Shown: positions 1-9,531 of the stretch, piece after piece | How positions within the stretch are numbered: the first letter of the stretch is position 1 | Layout of the letters: the number at the start of each line of letters is the position of its first letter | Origin: Limosilactobacillus mucosae DSM 13345 | Lineage (GTDB): Bacteria > Bacillota > Bacilli > Lactobacillales > Lactobacillaceae | Reading direction: 5' to 3' | Assembly: GCF_001436025.1 (NCBI RefSeq) | Contig: NZ_AZEQ01000014.1 | Span: forward strand, 1-64,000 | DNA length: 64,000 bases | Notes under the pieces: model-generated | Seen by the model: the letters and a program-made list of their open reading frames with translations, nothing else | Databases searched by the model: none | What the model was told of the DNA's origin: nothing | Made by a program: the position numbers and the translations under genes

Positions 1-15
1 CAGTTTTCAAAGGTC
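1..15 (-). other. Leader of an rRNA operon, cut by left edge
   Basis: Read on the minus strand the first 15 bases end in TTTGAAAACTG, a signature found in the transcribed leader just before 16S rRNA in many Firmicutes. It lies downstream of three tandem strong promoters and downstream of lysS, a gene often followed by an rRNA operon in lactobacilli. The rRNA itself is outside the window, so the identity is inferred. Confidence 0.65.
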
Positions 16-44
16 TACCATGTTGCTCAATCACAACATTTATT

Positions 45-74
45 ATTCTATCAAAATCTCCAATTGCCTGTCAA
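45..74 (-). promoter_or_regulatory. rRNA operon promoter, proximal (P3)
   Basis: Minus-strand -35 TTGACA (69-74) and -10 TAGAAT (45-50) with an 18-base spacer. It is the last of three tandem promoters, all pointing off the left edge. Confidence 0.75.
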
Positions 75-121
75 GAAGAAATTTATTTAATTTCAAAGCC
101 AAGCAAATCAGTGACTTAACT

Positions 122-150
122 AATATATCAAATTGTCAAAGTAATGTCAA
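122..150 (-). promoter_or_regulatory. rRNA operon promoter, middle (P2)
   Basis: Minus-strand -35 TTGACA (145-150) and -10 TATATT (122-127) with a 17-base spacer, in an AT-rich stretch without credible coding sequence. Confidence 0.75.
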
Positions 151-217
151 GAAGTTTTTTCTGATCATTAACGACCGAACAGCTGACTACCATCCAATCG
201 CTTTGACAACAATAAAT

Positions 218-246
218 ACTATACAGGTTTCCCAAGGGTTCGTCAA
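218..246 (-). promoter_or_regulatory. rRNA operon promoter, distal (P1)
   Basis: Minus-strand -35 TTGACG (241-246) and -10 TATAGT (218-223) with a 17-base spacer. Together with P2 and P3 it forms a stacked promoter array typical of growth-rate controlled stable RNA genes. Confidence 0.7.
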
Positions 247-417
247 CGCTATTTTCAAACTTTCTAAATCTATTTCAGGTTTACGAACTATCTCTCCATA
301 AAGCTCAATATAATTCGTTATTTAACGAACAAAAAGTGATTAGAAACCAACTGTTATTCAGATTGCAATCTATGATTTATCAGCGGCTCATCTACTTATT
401 AATTCCAACGATAAATA

Positions 418-451
418 AAAAACACGCTGCAGATCTGCAAGACGTGTTTTT
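418..451 (-). terminator. Terminator after lysS
   Basis: Nine-base stem AAAAACACG (418-426) with CGTGTTTTT (443-451); on the minus strand it is followed by a T run. It lies just beyond the lysS stop and separates that operon from the rRNA promoters. Confidence 0.85.
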
Positions 452-464
452 AGTGTGCTAAATA

Positions 465-1970
465 TTATTTTTCTTCTTCACCATCAGCAGTCTTTTCTGG
501 ACGCATCGTTGGGAAGAGAATAACGTCACGAATCGACTTGGCATCCGTCAAAAGCATTACCAAACGGTCGATACCGATTCCCAGACCACCAGTTGGCGGC
601 ATCCCGTATTCCAACGCCTCAACATAGTCCAGATCAACTGGTTCGGCCTCATCGTTACCATTAGCCTTTTCCTTGGCCTGCATTTCAAAACGATACTTCT
701 GGTCGATTGGATCGTTCAGTTCGCTAAAGGCATTGCCCATTTCACCGCCAGCAATGTAAAGCTCAAACCGGTCTGCCATTTCAGGATTTTCTTGGTTCCG
801 TTTAGCCAGTGGCGATACCTCAACAGGGAACTCATAGATAAACGTTGGCTGAATCAGGGTGTCTTCAACAAATTCGTCAAAGAAGGCACTCAGAATATGA
901 CCCTTTGACCACCATTTTTCATACTTAACGTGCTTTTCTGCCGCCAGCTGACGAGCTTCTTCATCAGTCTTGATTTCCTTAAAGTCAATGCCCGTCTGTT
1001 CCTTAACAGCATCGTTCATCGTAATCCGCTTGAATTCGCCGCCAAGGTCAATCTCAGTGCCTTGATAAGTAATCTTGCCATCATCAGAGACTACCTTGGC
1101 AGCCGCCTTAATGATCCCTTCCGTTTCGTCCATGACATCCCACAGATCCCAGTATGCGGCATAGGTTTCAATCGTTGTAAATTCTGGATTATGCTGCAGG
1201 TCCATCCCTTCATTACGAAAGACCCGTCCCAGTTCATAGACCCGTTCAAAGCCCCCGACGATCAGCCGCTTCAAATAAAGCTCCGTCGCAATCCGCAGAT
1301 ACATATCAATGTTTAAGGCATTATGGTGCGTAATAAATGGCCGTGCATTGGCACCACCAGCCTGGGTATTCAGAATTGGCGTTTCGACCTCGGTAAAGCC
1401 ATGGTCATCCATGTACTTACGAATTGCCTTGATAATCGCCGTCCGTTGGTGGAAACGCTTAAAGCTTTCTGGGTTGGCAATCAGATCCAGGTAACGCTGG
1501 CGATAGATGGTTTCTGGATCCTTAACCCCTTCCCATTTGTTTGGCAGTGGCCGCAAAGCCTTGGACAGAAAGGTAATCTCACGCGCACGAATCGTCAGTT
1601 CACCGGTGTTGGTCTTGATGACGTCACCTTTGATCCCCATGAAGTCGCCAAGATCGGCCCGCTTAAAGATATGGTATTGTTCATCGCCAACCATATCCTT
1701 GCGCGCGTAGACCTGAATTTTGCCCGTCCGATCAACGAAATCCGCAAAGCCCGCCTTACCGCTGCTGCGTTTGCGCATCATTCGGCCGGCAATGCTGACC
1801 ATGTTTTCTTGTTCAAGCAGCTCGTCTTTATCTACCTGATCAAATTGTTCATGCAGATCCTGAGCCAAGTGGTCGCGATGGTAGCGACGGCCAAATGGTT
1901 CAATTCCTGCTGCTTTGAGTTCATCCATCTTTTCGCGACGAACGCGCATTTGATCCAGTTCTTGTGACAC
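465..1970 (-). CDS. lysS: Lysine--tRNA ligase, class II
   Basis: Charges tRNA-Lys with lysine in the cytoplasm. The 501-residue length fits bacterial class II LysRS: an N-terminal OB-fold anticodon-binding domain (roughly residues 55-150), then the catalytic core with class II motif 2 (FRNEGMD, about residue 260) and motif 3 (GLGIGIDRL) near the C-terminus. The start is GTG and overlaps the dusB stop by one base (TAGTG), with an AGGAGG ribosome site inside the dusB tail, so translation is probably coupled. The gene is second in a dusB-lysS operon and is followed by a strong terminator and the rRNA promoters. No T-box leader is seen. Confidence 0.98.
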   Translation of the reverse strand: MSQELDQMRVRREKMDELKAAGIEPFGRRYHRDHLAQDLHEQFDQVDKDELLEQENMVSIAGRMMRKRSSGKAGFADFVDRTGKIQVYARKDMVGDEQYHIFKRADLGDFMGIKGDVIKTNTGELTIRAREITFLSKALRPLPNKWEGVKDPETIYRQRYLDLIANPESFKRFHQRTAIIKAIRKYMDDHGFTEVETPILNTQAGGANARPFITHHNALNIDMYLRIATELYLKRLIVGGFERVYELGRVFRNEGMDLQHNPEFTTIETYAAYWDLWDVMDETEGIIKAAAKVVSDDGKITYQGTEIDLGGEFKRITMNDAVKEQTGIDFKEIKTDEEARQLAAEKHVKYEKWWSKGHILSAFFDEFVEDTLIQPTFIYEFPVEVSPLAKRNQENPEMADRFELYIAGGEMGNAFSELNDPIDQKYRFEMQAKEKANGNDEAEPVDLDYVEALEYGMPPTGGLGIGIDRLVMLLTDAKSIRDVILFPTMRPEKTADGEEEK

Positions 1971-3007
1971 TAGTCTTCCTCCTCAATTTTTGCCTGGCGT
2001 TGAGCACGATGCATCTCTTGCTGTGCCGCCCGCTTTTGTGTTTCCTCCAAGAAACGATCGAAAATATCAATCATTTCCTGCTGCGTTTCCGCTTCAACCA
2101 ACGCTGCCTTTGTTCTGGCCGCCCGGGGAATTCCCTTGATGTAGAAGGTTGATTGTCCCCGGAACTCACGAACGCCAACATGCTCGCCTTTTAATTCTAC
2201 CAAACCAGCCAAATGCTCCTTGGCCATCGCAATTTTTTGCTCTGGCGTAGCTTCTGGAAGCAGTTCACCCGTTTCCAGATAATGAGCCGTCCGCTTAAGC
2301 ATCCATGGATTACCCATTGCGGCCCGGCCGATCATGACTGCGGTTGCTCCCGTCTCATCCAGCATCCGTTTGGCATCTTCTGGCGTTTTAACGTCGCCAT
2401 TACCCATAAACGGAATCGTCAATGCATTGGCCACTTCTTTTAGGATATTCCAATCCGCGTGACCTGTATACATCTGTTTGCGAGTCCGACCATGCATGGC
2501 GATTGCCTGGGCACCGGCACGTTCGGCTGCCAATGCGTTTTCGACGGCATAGATGTGCTTATCATCCCAGCCGATCCGCATTTTGACCGTAACTGGTTTT
2601 TTAACGGCATCGACGACATAAGAAACCATTTCATAAACTTTATTTGGATCCAACAGCCATTTTGCTCCGGCATCGGTGTTAACGACTTTGTTGACTGGAC
2701 AGCCCATGTTGATGTCAATTACATCAGCTTCGGTATTTTCATCGATGAATTTGGCTGCTTGAACCAAAGTCTCCTTTGTACCGCCAAAAATCTGAATGCC
2801 CATCGGATGTTCGATCGGCTCAACCTTCAGCATCGACAGGGTCTTTTTGTTGTGGTACATAATGCCGCGATCAGAAATCATTTCGCAGACCACGTAGCCA
2901 GCGCCAAACTTTTTACAGATGACACGGAACGCAGAGTTGGTAACTCCAGCCATGGGAGCTACTACGACTTGATTTGGAATCGTAACATTGCCAATTTGCC
3001 ATTCCAC
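1970..3007 (-). CDS. dusB: tRNA-dihydrouridine synthase B
   Basis: Flavin-dependent enzyme that reduces uridine to dihydrouridine in the tRNA D-loop. At 345 residues it is full length. The FMN TIM barrel starts with [10 protein letters not shown] near residue 15, the catalytic Cys sits in NMGCPVNKV (about residue 103), and the phosphate-binding stretch NGDV and [10 protein letters not shown] follow. The start is GTG behind a strong AAGGAGG site. It heads the dusB-lysS operon and matches the hslO-dusB-lysS order of Bacillus and lactobacilli. Assignment to DusB rather than another Dus paralogue rests on that order. Confidence 0.93.
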   Translation of the reverse strand: MEWQIGNVTIPNQVVVAPMAGVTNSAFRVICKKFGAGYVVCEMISDRGIMYHNKKTLSMLKVEPIEHPMGIQIFGGTKETLVQAAKFIDENTEADVIDINMGCPVNKVVNTDAGAKWLLDPNKVYEMVSYVVDAVKKPVTVKMRIGWDDKHIYAVENALAAERAGAQAIAMHGRTRKQMYTGHADWNILKEVANALTIPFMGNGDVKTPEDAKRMLDETGATAVMIGRAAMGNPWMLKRTAHYLETGELLPEATPEQKIAMAKEHLAGLVELKGEHVGVREFRGQSTFYIKGIPRAARTKAALVEAETQQEMIDIFDRFLEETQKRAAQQEMHRAQRQAKIEEED

Positions 3008-3040
3008 AAAAATATCCTCCTTAAAATTGCAATCAAAACG

Positions 3041-3070
3041 ATTGTAGCCTAATCATTGCCAGATTAGCAA
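3041..3070 (-). promoter_or_regulatory. Promoter of dusB-lysS
   Basis: Minus-strand -35 TTGCTA (3065-3070) and -10 TACAAT (3041-3046) with an 18-base spacer, about 35 bases before the dusB start. Confidence 0.6.
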
Positions 3071-3093
3071 GCCAGACCCTCAGCAATTCTAAT

Positions 3094-4284
3094 TTAATCA
3101 TAGGTCTGCAGGCCGCGACGTAAAATCAGCAGCACTATTCCGATCATCATACCAACAATCAGATCAGCAACCGTACAGACTGCAAATAACTTAAAATAGC
3201 CCAGTCTTTCAATAACCAAACCGCCAAACAGCGGCCCAAGCGCCTTGCCAAGCGATGAAAATGCATTGACCATCCCTTGCCCGCGACCTTTTTGAACAAC
3301 CGGCGACAAGCGATTGACATATGCGGGCACGCCTGGAATCAAAAGCGACTCGCCCAGCGTCAGCACAACCATCGCCAAGACAAACTGCCCATAGTGAGCC
3401 GCAAAAAGCAGCAGCATAAACGAGCCAGCCATAAAAAAAGATCCCAGAATCACTTGAAGATCAAGCGTCGCATGGTAGCGGCCAATCCAGTCAAGTAGCA
3501 GCTGAAAAATAATAATCAAAACGCCATTGATCGTCCAAAGCATGCCATAACGCCCAGTTGAAATGCCAAACCGTGCCAGATAGACTGCCAGATTGCTCAT
3601 CCACTGTTCATACATGACCCAGACGACCACCAGCCCGAGCAGCAAAACGATGATTACGAAAAGATTGCGCTTGCCAGTCAAGTCAGCCGATGCGTCAACA
3701 GTTTGTCTGACTGGGCACTCACCATGCAGCTCAACTTCGGCGAACTTAATGCCAACGATAATCAGACTGACCAGATAGATCCCGGCAATCAGCACAAACA
3801 GCCAGCCAATTCCCTGTTCATAGATAAAGCCAGTGAGTCCCGTGCCGACTACCAGACCGATGTTTTCAGCCAGATAAAGCTGATTGAAGACCTTAACGCT
3901 GGGATATTTTTTGACTCTGGTACCCATTGAATTGATCAAGGTTAAAATCCAGCCATTGCCAAAACCAAAAATACATAACAAAATGGGATAGCTTGGCCAG
4001 CCATGCATAAAGATCAACAGTGTTACGGCCAAAAGCGTAATCAGCTGGCCAAAAAGGTTCAAGCCAAACGTATGCCCACGATCAAATTGGCTGCCTGCTG
4101 CAATACTGCCGATTACGTTGGCACTGGAATAGCACAGTAGAACCACCCCGGCCAGAACCAATGACTGGTGCAGCTGATTATGCATATAGATCGTCGTCAC
4201 CGGCCATACGCAGCTATAGCCAACGTTATTTAGAAAAGCCAGTCCACCCAGCCATTTAAACAAATCGTCTTTCAAATCGCTCAC
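3094..4284 (-). CDS. Major facilitator superfamily transporter
   Basis: A 396-residue membrane protein with about 12 hydrophobic segments and typical MFS features, including GSQFDRGH in the first cytoplasmic loop and DWIGRYH in the matching position of the second half. Drug or metabolite efflux is likely, but the substrate cannot be read from the sequence. The first codon of the frame is GTG and it overlaps the GGTGA ribosome site; a TTG three codons on (4275) has better spacing and may be the true start. It stands as a single gene between hslO and dusB and has no obvious functional link to either. Confidence 0.85.
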   Translation of the reverse strand: MSDLKDDLFKWLGGLAFLNNVGYSCVWPVTTIYMHNQLHQSLVLAGVVLLCYSSANVIGSIAAGSQFDRGHTFGLNLFGQLITLLAVTLLIFMHGWPSYPILLCIFGFGNGWILTLINSMGTRVKKYPSVKVFNQLYLAENIGLVVGTGLTGFIYEQGIGWLFVLIAGIYLVSLIIVGIKFAEVELHGECPVRQTVDASADLTGKRNLFVIIVLLLGLVVVWVMYEQWMSNLAVYLARFGISTGRYGMLWTINGVLIIIFQLLLDWIGRYHATLDLQVILGSFFMAGSFMLLLFAAHYGQFVLAMVVLTLGESLLIPGVPAYVNRLSPVVQKGRGQGMVNAFSSLGKALGPLFGGLVIERLGYFKLFAVCTVADLIVGMMIGIVLLILRRGLQTYD

Positions 4285-4378
4285 CTATCTTTTGACAATT
4301 GCCTTAATTTTCAGTGGTCAGATTCAAAATGTCAATCAAGAGCCGGCAGCTGGCTGGTAAAAACATCCAAAACTGCAA

Positions 4379-4413
4379 AAAATCCCGGGCTCAGCTGATG
4401 AGCGCGGGATTTT
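4379..4413 (-). terminator. Terminator after hslO
   Basis: Stem AAAATCCCG (4379-4387) with CGGGATTTT (4405-4413), followed on the minus strand by a T-rich tail. Confidence 0.85.
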
Positions 4414-4419
4414 GCTTGA

Positions 4420-5325
4420 CTATGCCTGGTCGCTGCTGGTCGCCTGTTTTAAGATGACTTCCAGGTCCTGCTTATCAAAATGGTACTTCTTGCCGCAGAA
4501 CTGGCAGACGATTTCAGCACCTTCGTCTTGTTCAATCATTTCCTTTAGATCAGCTGGTTTGATCGTTGCCAGGGCATGTGCAAAACGATTCTTGTTGCAG
4601 TGGCAGGCATATGATACCGGCATCGTCTGCAGCATCTTGAGTTCTTCATCAGGGAACAGCAGATGCAGGATGTCTTCTGGCGTCTTGCCTTCCAAAAGCA
4701 GATCCGATACTCTCGGCATGCCTTTAATGGCCGTTTCCAGTTTGGTAATGGCCTCATCACTGGCACCGGGCATTACCTGAACCATAAATCCACCAGCTGC
4801 CTTAATCGAATCATCTTTTTCAACAAAGACCGACAAACCAACTGCTGAGGGAATCTGTTCCGATTTGGCCAGATAGTAGGTAAAGTCATCGCCCAACTCG
4901 CCTGAGATCAAATCGACTTCACCAGTATATGGCGTCTTGTCACCTGGCGTCATCGTAGTTACCGAAAGCGTACCTTGACGGCCAACTGCCCCGGCAACAT
5001 CAATCTTGCCAGCTTCGTTTAATGGCAGATTAACGTGCGGATTTTTCATATAGCCTTTGACTTCACCATGCGCCGTCCCATCAGCAACGATATAGCCAAC
5101 TGGCCCATTGCCTTGAATCTTCACCGTCATACCGGCTTTTTCATCCAAGCTGGACGTTGATAAGAGCAGCGTACCGATAAGAGTGCGTCCTAAAGCTGCC
5201 GAGCTGGCACTCCAGGTATCGTGAATCTCATGGGCTTTTTCAACCAGGTTGGTAGCACGCACTGCATACGCACGAAACATCCCATCCTTAGTCATGCTTT
5301 TTACTAAATAGTCATTGTTTTCCAT
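4420..5325 (-). CDS. hslO: Redox-regulated chaperone Hsp33
   Basis: Holdase chaperone activated by oxidative unfolding. The 301 residues comprise the Hsp33 core followed by the C-terminal redox switch: CHC (C241, C243) and CQFC (C274, C277), the four cysteines that bind zinc when reduced. The start ATG has an AGGTGA site. It lies directly after ftsH but behind a strong hairpin, so it probably depends on read-through or its own weak promoter. The ftsH-hslO-dusB-lysS order is conserved in Firmicutes. Confidence 0.96.
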   Translation of the reverse strand: MENNDYLVKSMTKDGMFRAYAVRATNLVEKAHEIHDTWSASSAALGRTLIGTLLLSTSSLDEKAGMTVKIQGNGPVGYIVADGTAHGEVKGYMKNPHVNLPLNEAGKIDVAGAVGRQGTLSVTTMTPGDKTPYTGEVDLISGELGDDFTYYLAKSEQIPSAVGLSVFVEKDDSIKAAGGFMVQVMPGASDEAITKLETAIKGMPRVSDLLLEGKTPEDILHLLFPDEELKMLQTMPVSYACHCNKNRFAHALATIKPADLKEMIEQDEGAEIVCQFCGKKYHFDKQDLEVILKQATSSDQA

Positions 5326-5361
5326 TATTGGTCACCTTTTCTAGTTTTGATTCCATAATAA

Positions 5362-5399
5362 AACAGGAGCGGCGACCAGTGGTCAAAAACGCTCCTGTT
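5362..5399 (-). terminator. Terminator between ftsH and hslO
   Basis: Perfect ten-base stem AACAGGAGCG (5362-5371) with CGCTCCTGTT (5390-5399), followed by TTTATT on the minus strand. Confidence 0.8.
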
Positions 5400-5408
5400 A
5401 ATTGGCAA

Positions 5409-7517
5409 TTATGCCTGATCATCATGATCGTCATGGTGATCATTTTGATCGTTTGAAGCTGAGCTGTCTGGCGTTTGTGAATCATGATCCGATTCAGCAT
5501 CGTTGTCATGGTCGTCCTCTACTTTTTCAGTTTCGCGACGTTCCAGAGCACGCTTGGACTCTTCAAAAGTTGCAGCATGCTGTTCATCTTCAGCAGCTTC
5601 AACATCAGCTTCCGGCATCTTCCCAGTCTTGTACAAACTCAGAATCTGCTTTTCGTTCAGCGTTTCGTACTTGAGCAGCGCCTCGGCAATCAGCTTATGC
5701 TGTTCACGGTGCGTCTCGATGATGTGAAGCGCTTGTTCATGACCTTCATTCAAGATCCGCTTGATTTCTTCATCAACCAAGGCAGCCGTATGTTCTGAGT
5801 AGCCTGCCTGATCATAGCCTTGGCCAGCAAAAACCTGTCCAGAGCTCTGCAGCTCAACCGGACCGATCTTGTCGCTCATCCCGTATTGAGTAACCATGGC
5901 CCGCGCAATCTGCGTTGCCTGTTCAAAGTCATTGGAAGCCCCGGACGACTGTGAATGGAAGATGATTTCTTCAGCTGCCCGGCCACCCATCAGACCAGCA
6001 ATCTGCTCTTCAGCATTTTTCTTGCTCATCAACATCTGGTCTTCACGCGGCAGCATGATTGCATACCCACCGGCGCGGCCACGTGGTACGATCGTTACTT
6101 TATGAACGACCCGTGCATCGTTTAAGACCAGCCCAACGATCGTGTGGCCGGCTTCGTGGTAGGCAACGGTTTCGCGTTCTTTTGGCGAAACGACCCGATC
6201 ACGCTTGGCTGGACCAGCAATCACGCGGTCTTCGGCTTCATCAACGTCAGCGGCTGAAATCTCGTTTTCATTGCGCCGGGCAGCCAGCAATGCCGCCTCA
6301 TTCAGCAGGTTGGCTAAATCGGCACCCACGAATCCCGGCGTCTGCTTGGCAATTTCCTTTAAGTCGACATCTGGTCCCAATGGCTTGTTGCGGGCATGAA
6401 CGCGCAGAATTGCTTCACGACCCTTGACGTCAGGAGCACCGACCAGAATCTTCCGGTCAAATCGGCCTGGCCGCAGCAGTGCTGGGTCCAAAACGTCAGC
6501 CCGGTTGGTGGCAGCCATTACGATAACGCCTTCATCACCATTAAAACCGTCCATTTCAACCAGCAGCTGGTTCAGCGTCTGTTCACGTTCATCGTGGCCG
6601 CCGCCCATGCCAGAGCCACGCCGCCGACCAACGGCATCGATTTCGTCGATAAAGATGATTGATGGCGCGGCCTTCTTGGCTTGGTCAAACAGGTCACGAA
6701 CCCGGCTGGCACCAACCCCGACAAACATCTCAACGAAATCAGAACCTGAAATCGAGAAGAATGGTACGCCGGCTTCACCTGCAACGGCTTTGGCCAGCAG
6801 CGTCTTACCAGTACCTGGAGGCCCTTCAAGCAGCACACCAGATGGAATCTTGGCTCCCAGCCGCGTGAATTTCTTTGGATTCTTCAGAAATTCAACGACT
6901 TCAACCAGTTCCTGCTTTTCTTCTTCTTCACCAGCAACGTCAGAGAAACGGACCTTGTTTTCCTTGGCATTGGCGGGCTTGGCCTTAGACTTGCCAAAGT
7001 TCATCATCCCGCCGCCACGACCGCCTTGACTGGCTTGCCCCATCATCATGTAGAAGAAAAATACCATGATGATCAATGGCAAAATGGTAAACAGCAGGTT
7101 CATCCACAGACTGTTGGATTCTTCGGCCTTGGTGCTGATGGTAACGTTGTGCTTTTCAGCATACTTCTGCAGCTGACTGAGCGTTACGTCGCTGTCCAGC
7201 ACTGAGCTTTGGAAGCTGGTCGTGGTACTGCTCTTTTGCCCGACGATCGAGAACCCGGCATCGCTGCCGCTGACCTTCTGTGGCTTGCGGTAGGTACCAG
7301 TGATCTTGTAGACTCCGCCGTCTGGTTGAAGTTGGAAGCTCTTAACCTTATTGTCCTTCAATTCGGTAACAAAAGTGCTTTGGGAAACGTTTTTGCTTTG
7401 CGTATCCGTACTGCTTCCTCCAAAGAAGAAGTAGGCAATTCCCATAATGCACAAAAAGATTATCGCATAGAAGAGCACGTTATGAGCGAATCCATTATTT
7501 TTACGATTGTTGTTCAT
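5409..7517 (-). CDS. ftsH: ATP-dependent zinc metalloprotease FtsH
   Basis: Membrane-anchored AAA+ protease that degrades misfolded membrane and regulatory proteins. The 702 residues show a first membrane helix (about 12-32), an extracytoplasmic domain, a second helix (about 138-158), Walker A GPPGTGKT (232-239), Walker B IIFIDEID (about 287-294), the second region of homology around residues 335-355, and the zinc site HEAGH (454-458). The last 40 or so residues form an unusual Asp/His-rich acidic tail. The ATG follows AGGAGGTTGTT. A CtsR-type operator overlaps its promoter, which fits the heat-shock control reported for ftsH in Lactiplantibacillus plantarum. Confidence 0.98.
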   Translation of the reverse strand: MNNNRKNNGFAHNVLFYAIIFLCIMGIAYFFFGGSSTDTQSKNVSQSTFVTELKDNKVKSFQLQPDGGVYKITGTYRKPQKVSGSDAGFSIVGQKSSTTTSFQSSVLDSDVTLSQLQKYAEKHNVTISTKAEESNSLWMNLLFTILPLIIMVFFFYMMMGQASQGGRGGGMMNFGKSKAKPANAKENKVRFSDVAGEEEEKQELVEVVEFLKNPKKFTRLGAKIPSGVLLEGPPGTGKTLLAKAVAGEAGVPFFSISGSDFVEMFVGVGASRVRDLFDQAKKAAPSIIFIDEIDAVGRRRGSGMGGGHDEREQTLNQLLVEMDGFNGDEGVIVMAATNRADVLDPALLRPGRFDRKILVGAPDVKGREAILRVHARNKPLGPDVDLKEIAKQTPGFVGADLANLLNEAALLAARRNENEISAADVDEAEDRVIAGPAKRDRVVSPKERETVAYHEAGHTIVGLVLNDARVVHKVTIVPRGRAGGYAIMLPREDQMLMSKKNAEEQIAGLMGGRAAEEIIFHSQSSGASNDFEQATQIARAMVTQYGMSDKIGPVELQSSGQVFAGQGYDQAGYSEHTAALVDEEIKRILNEGHEQALHIIETHREQHKLIAEALLKYETLNEKQILSLYKTGKMPEADVEAAEDEQHAATFEESKRALERRETEKVEDDHDNDAESDHDSQTPDSSASNDQNDHHDDHDDQA

Positions 7518-7565
7518 AACAACCTCCTATCCAACGGCAATGTTTAATTTATTTTGATGGACTAA

Positions 7566-7594
7566 ATGATAGCATAATTGACCATCATTGACCA
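7566..7594 (-). promoter_or_regulatory. Promoter of ftsH
   Basis: Minus-strand -10 TATCAT (7566-7571) and a weak -35 TGGTCA (7589-7594) with a 17-base spacer. The CtsR box at 7577-7593 overlaps it. Confidence 0.5.
7577..7593 (-). promoter_or_regulatory. CtsR operator upstream of ftsH
   Basis: On the minus strand two direct heptads GGTCAAT are separated by GAT. The CtsR consensus is a tandem RGTCAAA heptad with a NAN spacer, so each half differs only in its last base. It overlaps the -35 element and so would block transcription until heat inactivates CtsR. Confidence 0.7.
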
Positions 7595-7606
7595 TTATTT
7601 GATCAA

Positions 7607-8146
7607 CTATTTGCTATATACGGAAGGATTCAGGATTCCTACGTATGGCAGGTTTCGATAGTAGCCCTGATAGTCAAGGCCATAGCCGACCAAGAACTCG
7701 TTTGGAACGACAAAACCAACATAGTCAGCCTCGATTTCGACTTTGCGGCCCTCTGGCTTATCCAGCAGCGTACATACCTTGACGCTGTTGGCACCACGCT
7801 CGCCTAACAGATCAACCAGATAGCGCAGCGTGCGGCCAGTGTCGACGATATCTTCCATGATCAAGACGTCTTGGCCCTCCAGATCAGCCTTCAAGTCGTG
7901 AATCAATCTGATCGTCCCAGTCGACTCAGTGCCGCCGTAATAGCTGGAAACGTCAATAAAGTCCAGCTGGGCGTAACAGGTCATCTTTTTAAACATATCA
8001 ACCGAAAAAGGCGCCGCGCCAGTCAGCACTGAAACCACCAGTGGCTTTTTGTCGGCATAGTCGGCATTGATCTGCTTAGCCAGGCGATCTTCAGCAGCAT
8101 TGATCTCTTCAGTGCTGTACAAGACGCGTTCAATATCGTTGTTCAT
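7607..8146 (-). CDS. hpt: Hypoxanthine phosphoribosyltransferase
   Basis: Purine salvage enzyme that converts hypoxanthine (and usually guanine) plus PRPP to IMP or GMP. The 179-residue length is normal. The PRPP-binding loop VLIMEDIVDTGRTL lies near residue 95-108, and the base-binding VGFVVPNEFLVGYGLDY region is near the C-terminus. It follows tilS by 13 bases, in the conserved tilS-hpt-ftsH order of Firmicutes. It is probably cotranscribed with the S1 protein gene and tilS. Confidence 0.96.
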   Translation of the reverse strand: MNNDIERVLYSTEEINAAEDRLAKQINADYADKKPLVVSVLTGAAPFSVDMFKKMTCYAQLDFIDVSSYYGGTESTGTIRLIHDLKADLEGQDVLIMEDIVDTGRTLRYLVDLLGERGANSVKVCTLLDKPEGRKVEIEADYVGFVVPNEFLVGYGLDYQGYYRNLPYVGILNPSVYSK

Positions 8147-8159
8147 TTATCTGCTCCTT

Positions 8160-9530
8160 TTAGCATTTTCGTTGGGCAACTACAATGATTTGGCATTCTT
8201 GGTCCTCAGCAGCGCTGCTTGACTCATCCAGCCAGGCAAACTTATGGCCAACTACCCACAGCACCGTTTCAGCAGCCGTAGTCAAAACCAGTTGCTCCTG
8301 GCGCTGCGGCTGCGGTACCTTGTCGTTGATCAAGACGCGCCGAACCTTTTGATGGCCGCCACTTTTTAAGCGCAGCCGATCGTCTTTTTGCCAGCCCCTT
8401 AATCTCAGCGGCAAGGCATCAGGCGGCAGCTTGAATCTGGCCAGCACAATGGCGTCTTTAGGCAGCTGATCCTTACTAAAGACCCCAAACGTCAATTCAT
8501 CGTTGATTTCATGCCATTGGCCCAATTCTACCACAGCTGCGGACTTTTTTTGCGAATTATCGACCTTTTTAGCCGCGTTTTTAAGCCAACAAACATCATA
8601 TTCTTTCACCAGCCAGTGTTCATTTGGCAATTGCATGATCTGCTGCGGCTTTTTGTCATCGTTTAGCAACTGGTCGATCTGCCTGAGCTGTGATCGTGTC
8701 AAGTCATAGACAGCTTGATTCTTCAGCCATTGCAGCATTAGCAGCCGGCGACTGGACTGTGGCTGCTGTCGATACTTTGCCAGCTGCAGCTGATTTGCCG
8801 TCGTCATCTGTGCCAGAAGCTGCGCCAAGCTGTTTTGACTAAAAGTCAGCAGATCGCTCAACTGTTCATGCCACGCCGTCATATGCGCCAAAAAACGCGG
8901 ATTCTCTTTGATCATAGCAGGAACGATCAGATTTCGAAAACGATTGCGCGTCAAAGCAAGGTCTTGATTGGTATTATCCTCAAACCAGGTTAACTGATGC
9001 ATATTGGCATACTCATAAAGCCGATCCTTGGGAATGGTCAAAAGCGGTCTGAGCAGCGTTTTACCAGCAAACGGCCGCTCATCTTCAATCCCAGCCAGTG
9101 CCGTCAGTTGGCCGCCCCTGACCATCTTCATCAGCATTGTCTCTGCCTGATCATTGGCATGGTGCGCGGTCAAAAGAAAATCAGCTTGATGTGCGTGCAT
9201 CGTCTGGGCAAAAAAACGGTAGCGCATTGTCCGCGCGGCATCCTCAATCCCGGTTTGCGGATGTTCTTTGATCGGCCAGTGTCTGACTGCCAGCTTTAAT
9301 TGATGCTTTTGACAGTAGCTTTTTAAAAAAGCCTCCTCTTGCTGGCTCTGTTTGCGTAATTCATGGTTGACGTGAGCAACGATCAATCGTCTAGGATCAA
9401 CCAGCTGCTGCATCACGTCCAGCAGCACCATTGAATCAACGCCTCCAGAAACGGCAACTACCAAGGGAGCAGCTGATTCAAAAAAGCGGTGCCCTGTTAG
9501 ACGCCGCTTAATCTGTTGTTGAAGATTCAT
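8160..9530 (-). CDS. tilS: tRNA(Ile)-lysidine synthase
   Basis: Modifies cytidine 34 of the CAU-anticodon tRNA-Ile to lysidine so that it reads AUA. The ATP pyrophosphatase loop SGGVDS is at residues 28-33. The frame is open for 13 further codons, but the start at 9530 is preferred: it gives MNLQQQ and sits one base after the stop of the upstream S1 gene, consistent with coupled translation. At 456 residues it is full length, including the C-terminal substrate-binding domains. Confidence 0.95.
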   Translation of the reverse strand: MNLQQQIKRRLTGHRFFESAAPLVVAVSGGVDSMVLLDVMQQLVDPRRLIVAHVNHELRKQSQQEEAFLKSYCQKHQLKLAVRHWPIKEHPQTGIEDAARTMRYRFFAQTMHAHQADFLLTAHHANDQAETMLMKMVRGGQLTALAGIEDERPFAGKTLLRPLLTIPKDRLYEYANMHQLTWFEDNTNQDLALTRNRFRNLIVPAMIKENPRFLAHMTAWHEQLSDLLTFSQNSLAQLLAQMTTANQLQLAKYRQQPQSSRRLLMLQWLKNQAVYDLTRSQLRQIDQLLNDDKKPQQIMQLPNEHWLVKEYDVCWLKNAAKKVDNSQKKSAAVVELGQWHEINDELTFGVFSKDQLPKDAIVLARFKLPPDALPLRLRGWQKDDRLRLKSGGHQKVRRVLINDKVPQPQRQEQLVLTTAAETVLWVVGHKFAWLDESSSAAEDQECQIIVVAQRKC

Positions 9531-9531
9531 T

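Noticed and set aside
20-301. 93-codon plus-strand open frame
   Set aside because: It lies in an AT-rich leader with three minus-strand promoters, has no ribosome site, and its product resembles no protein.
6424-7029. 201-codon plus-strand frame opposite ftsH
   Set aside because: Antisense shadow produced by GC-rich codons of ftsH.
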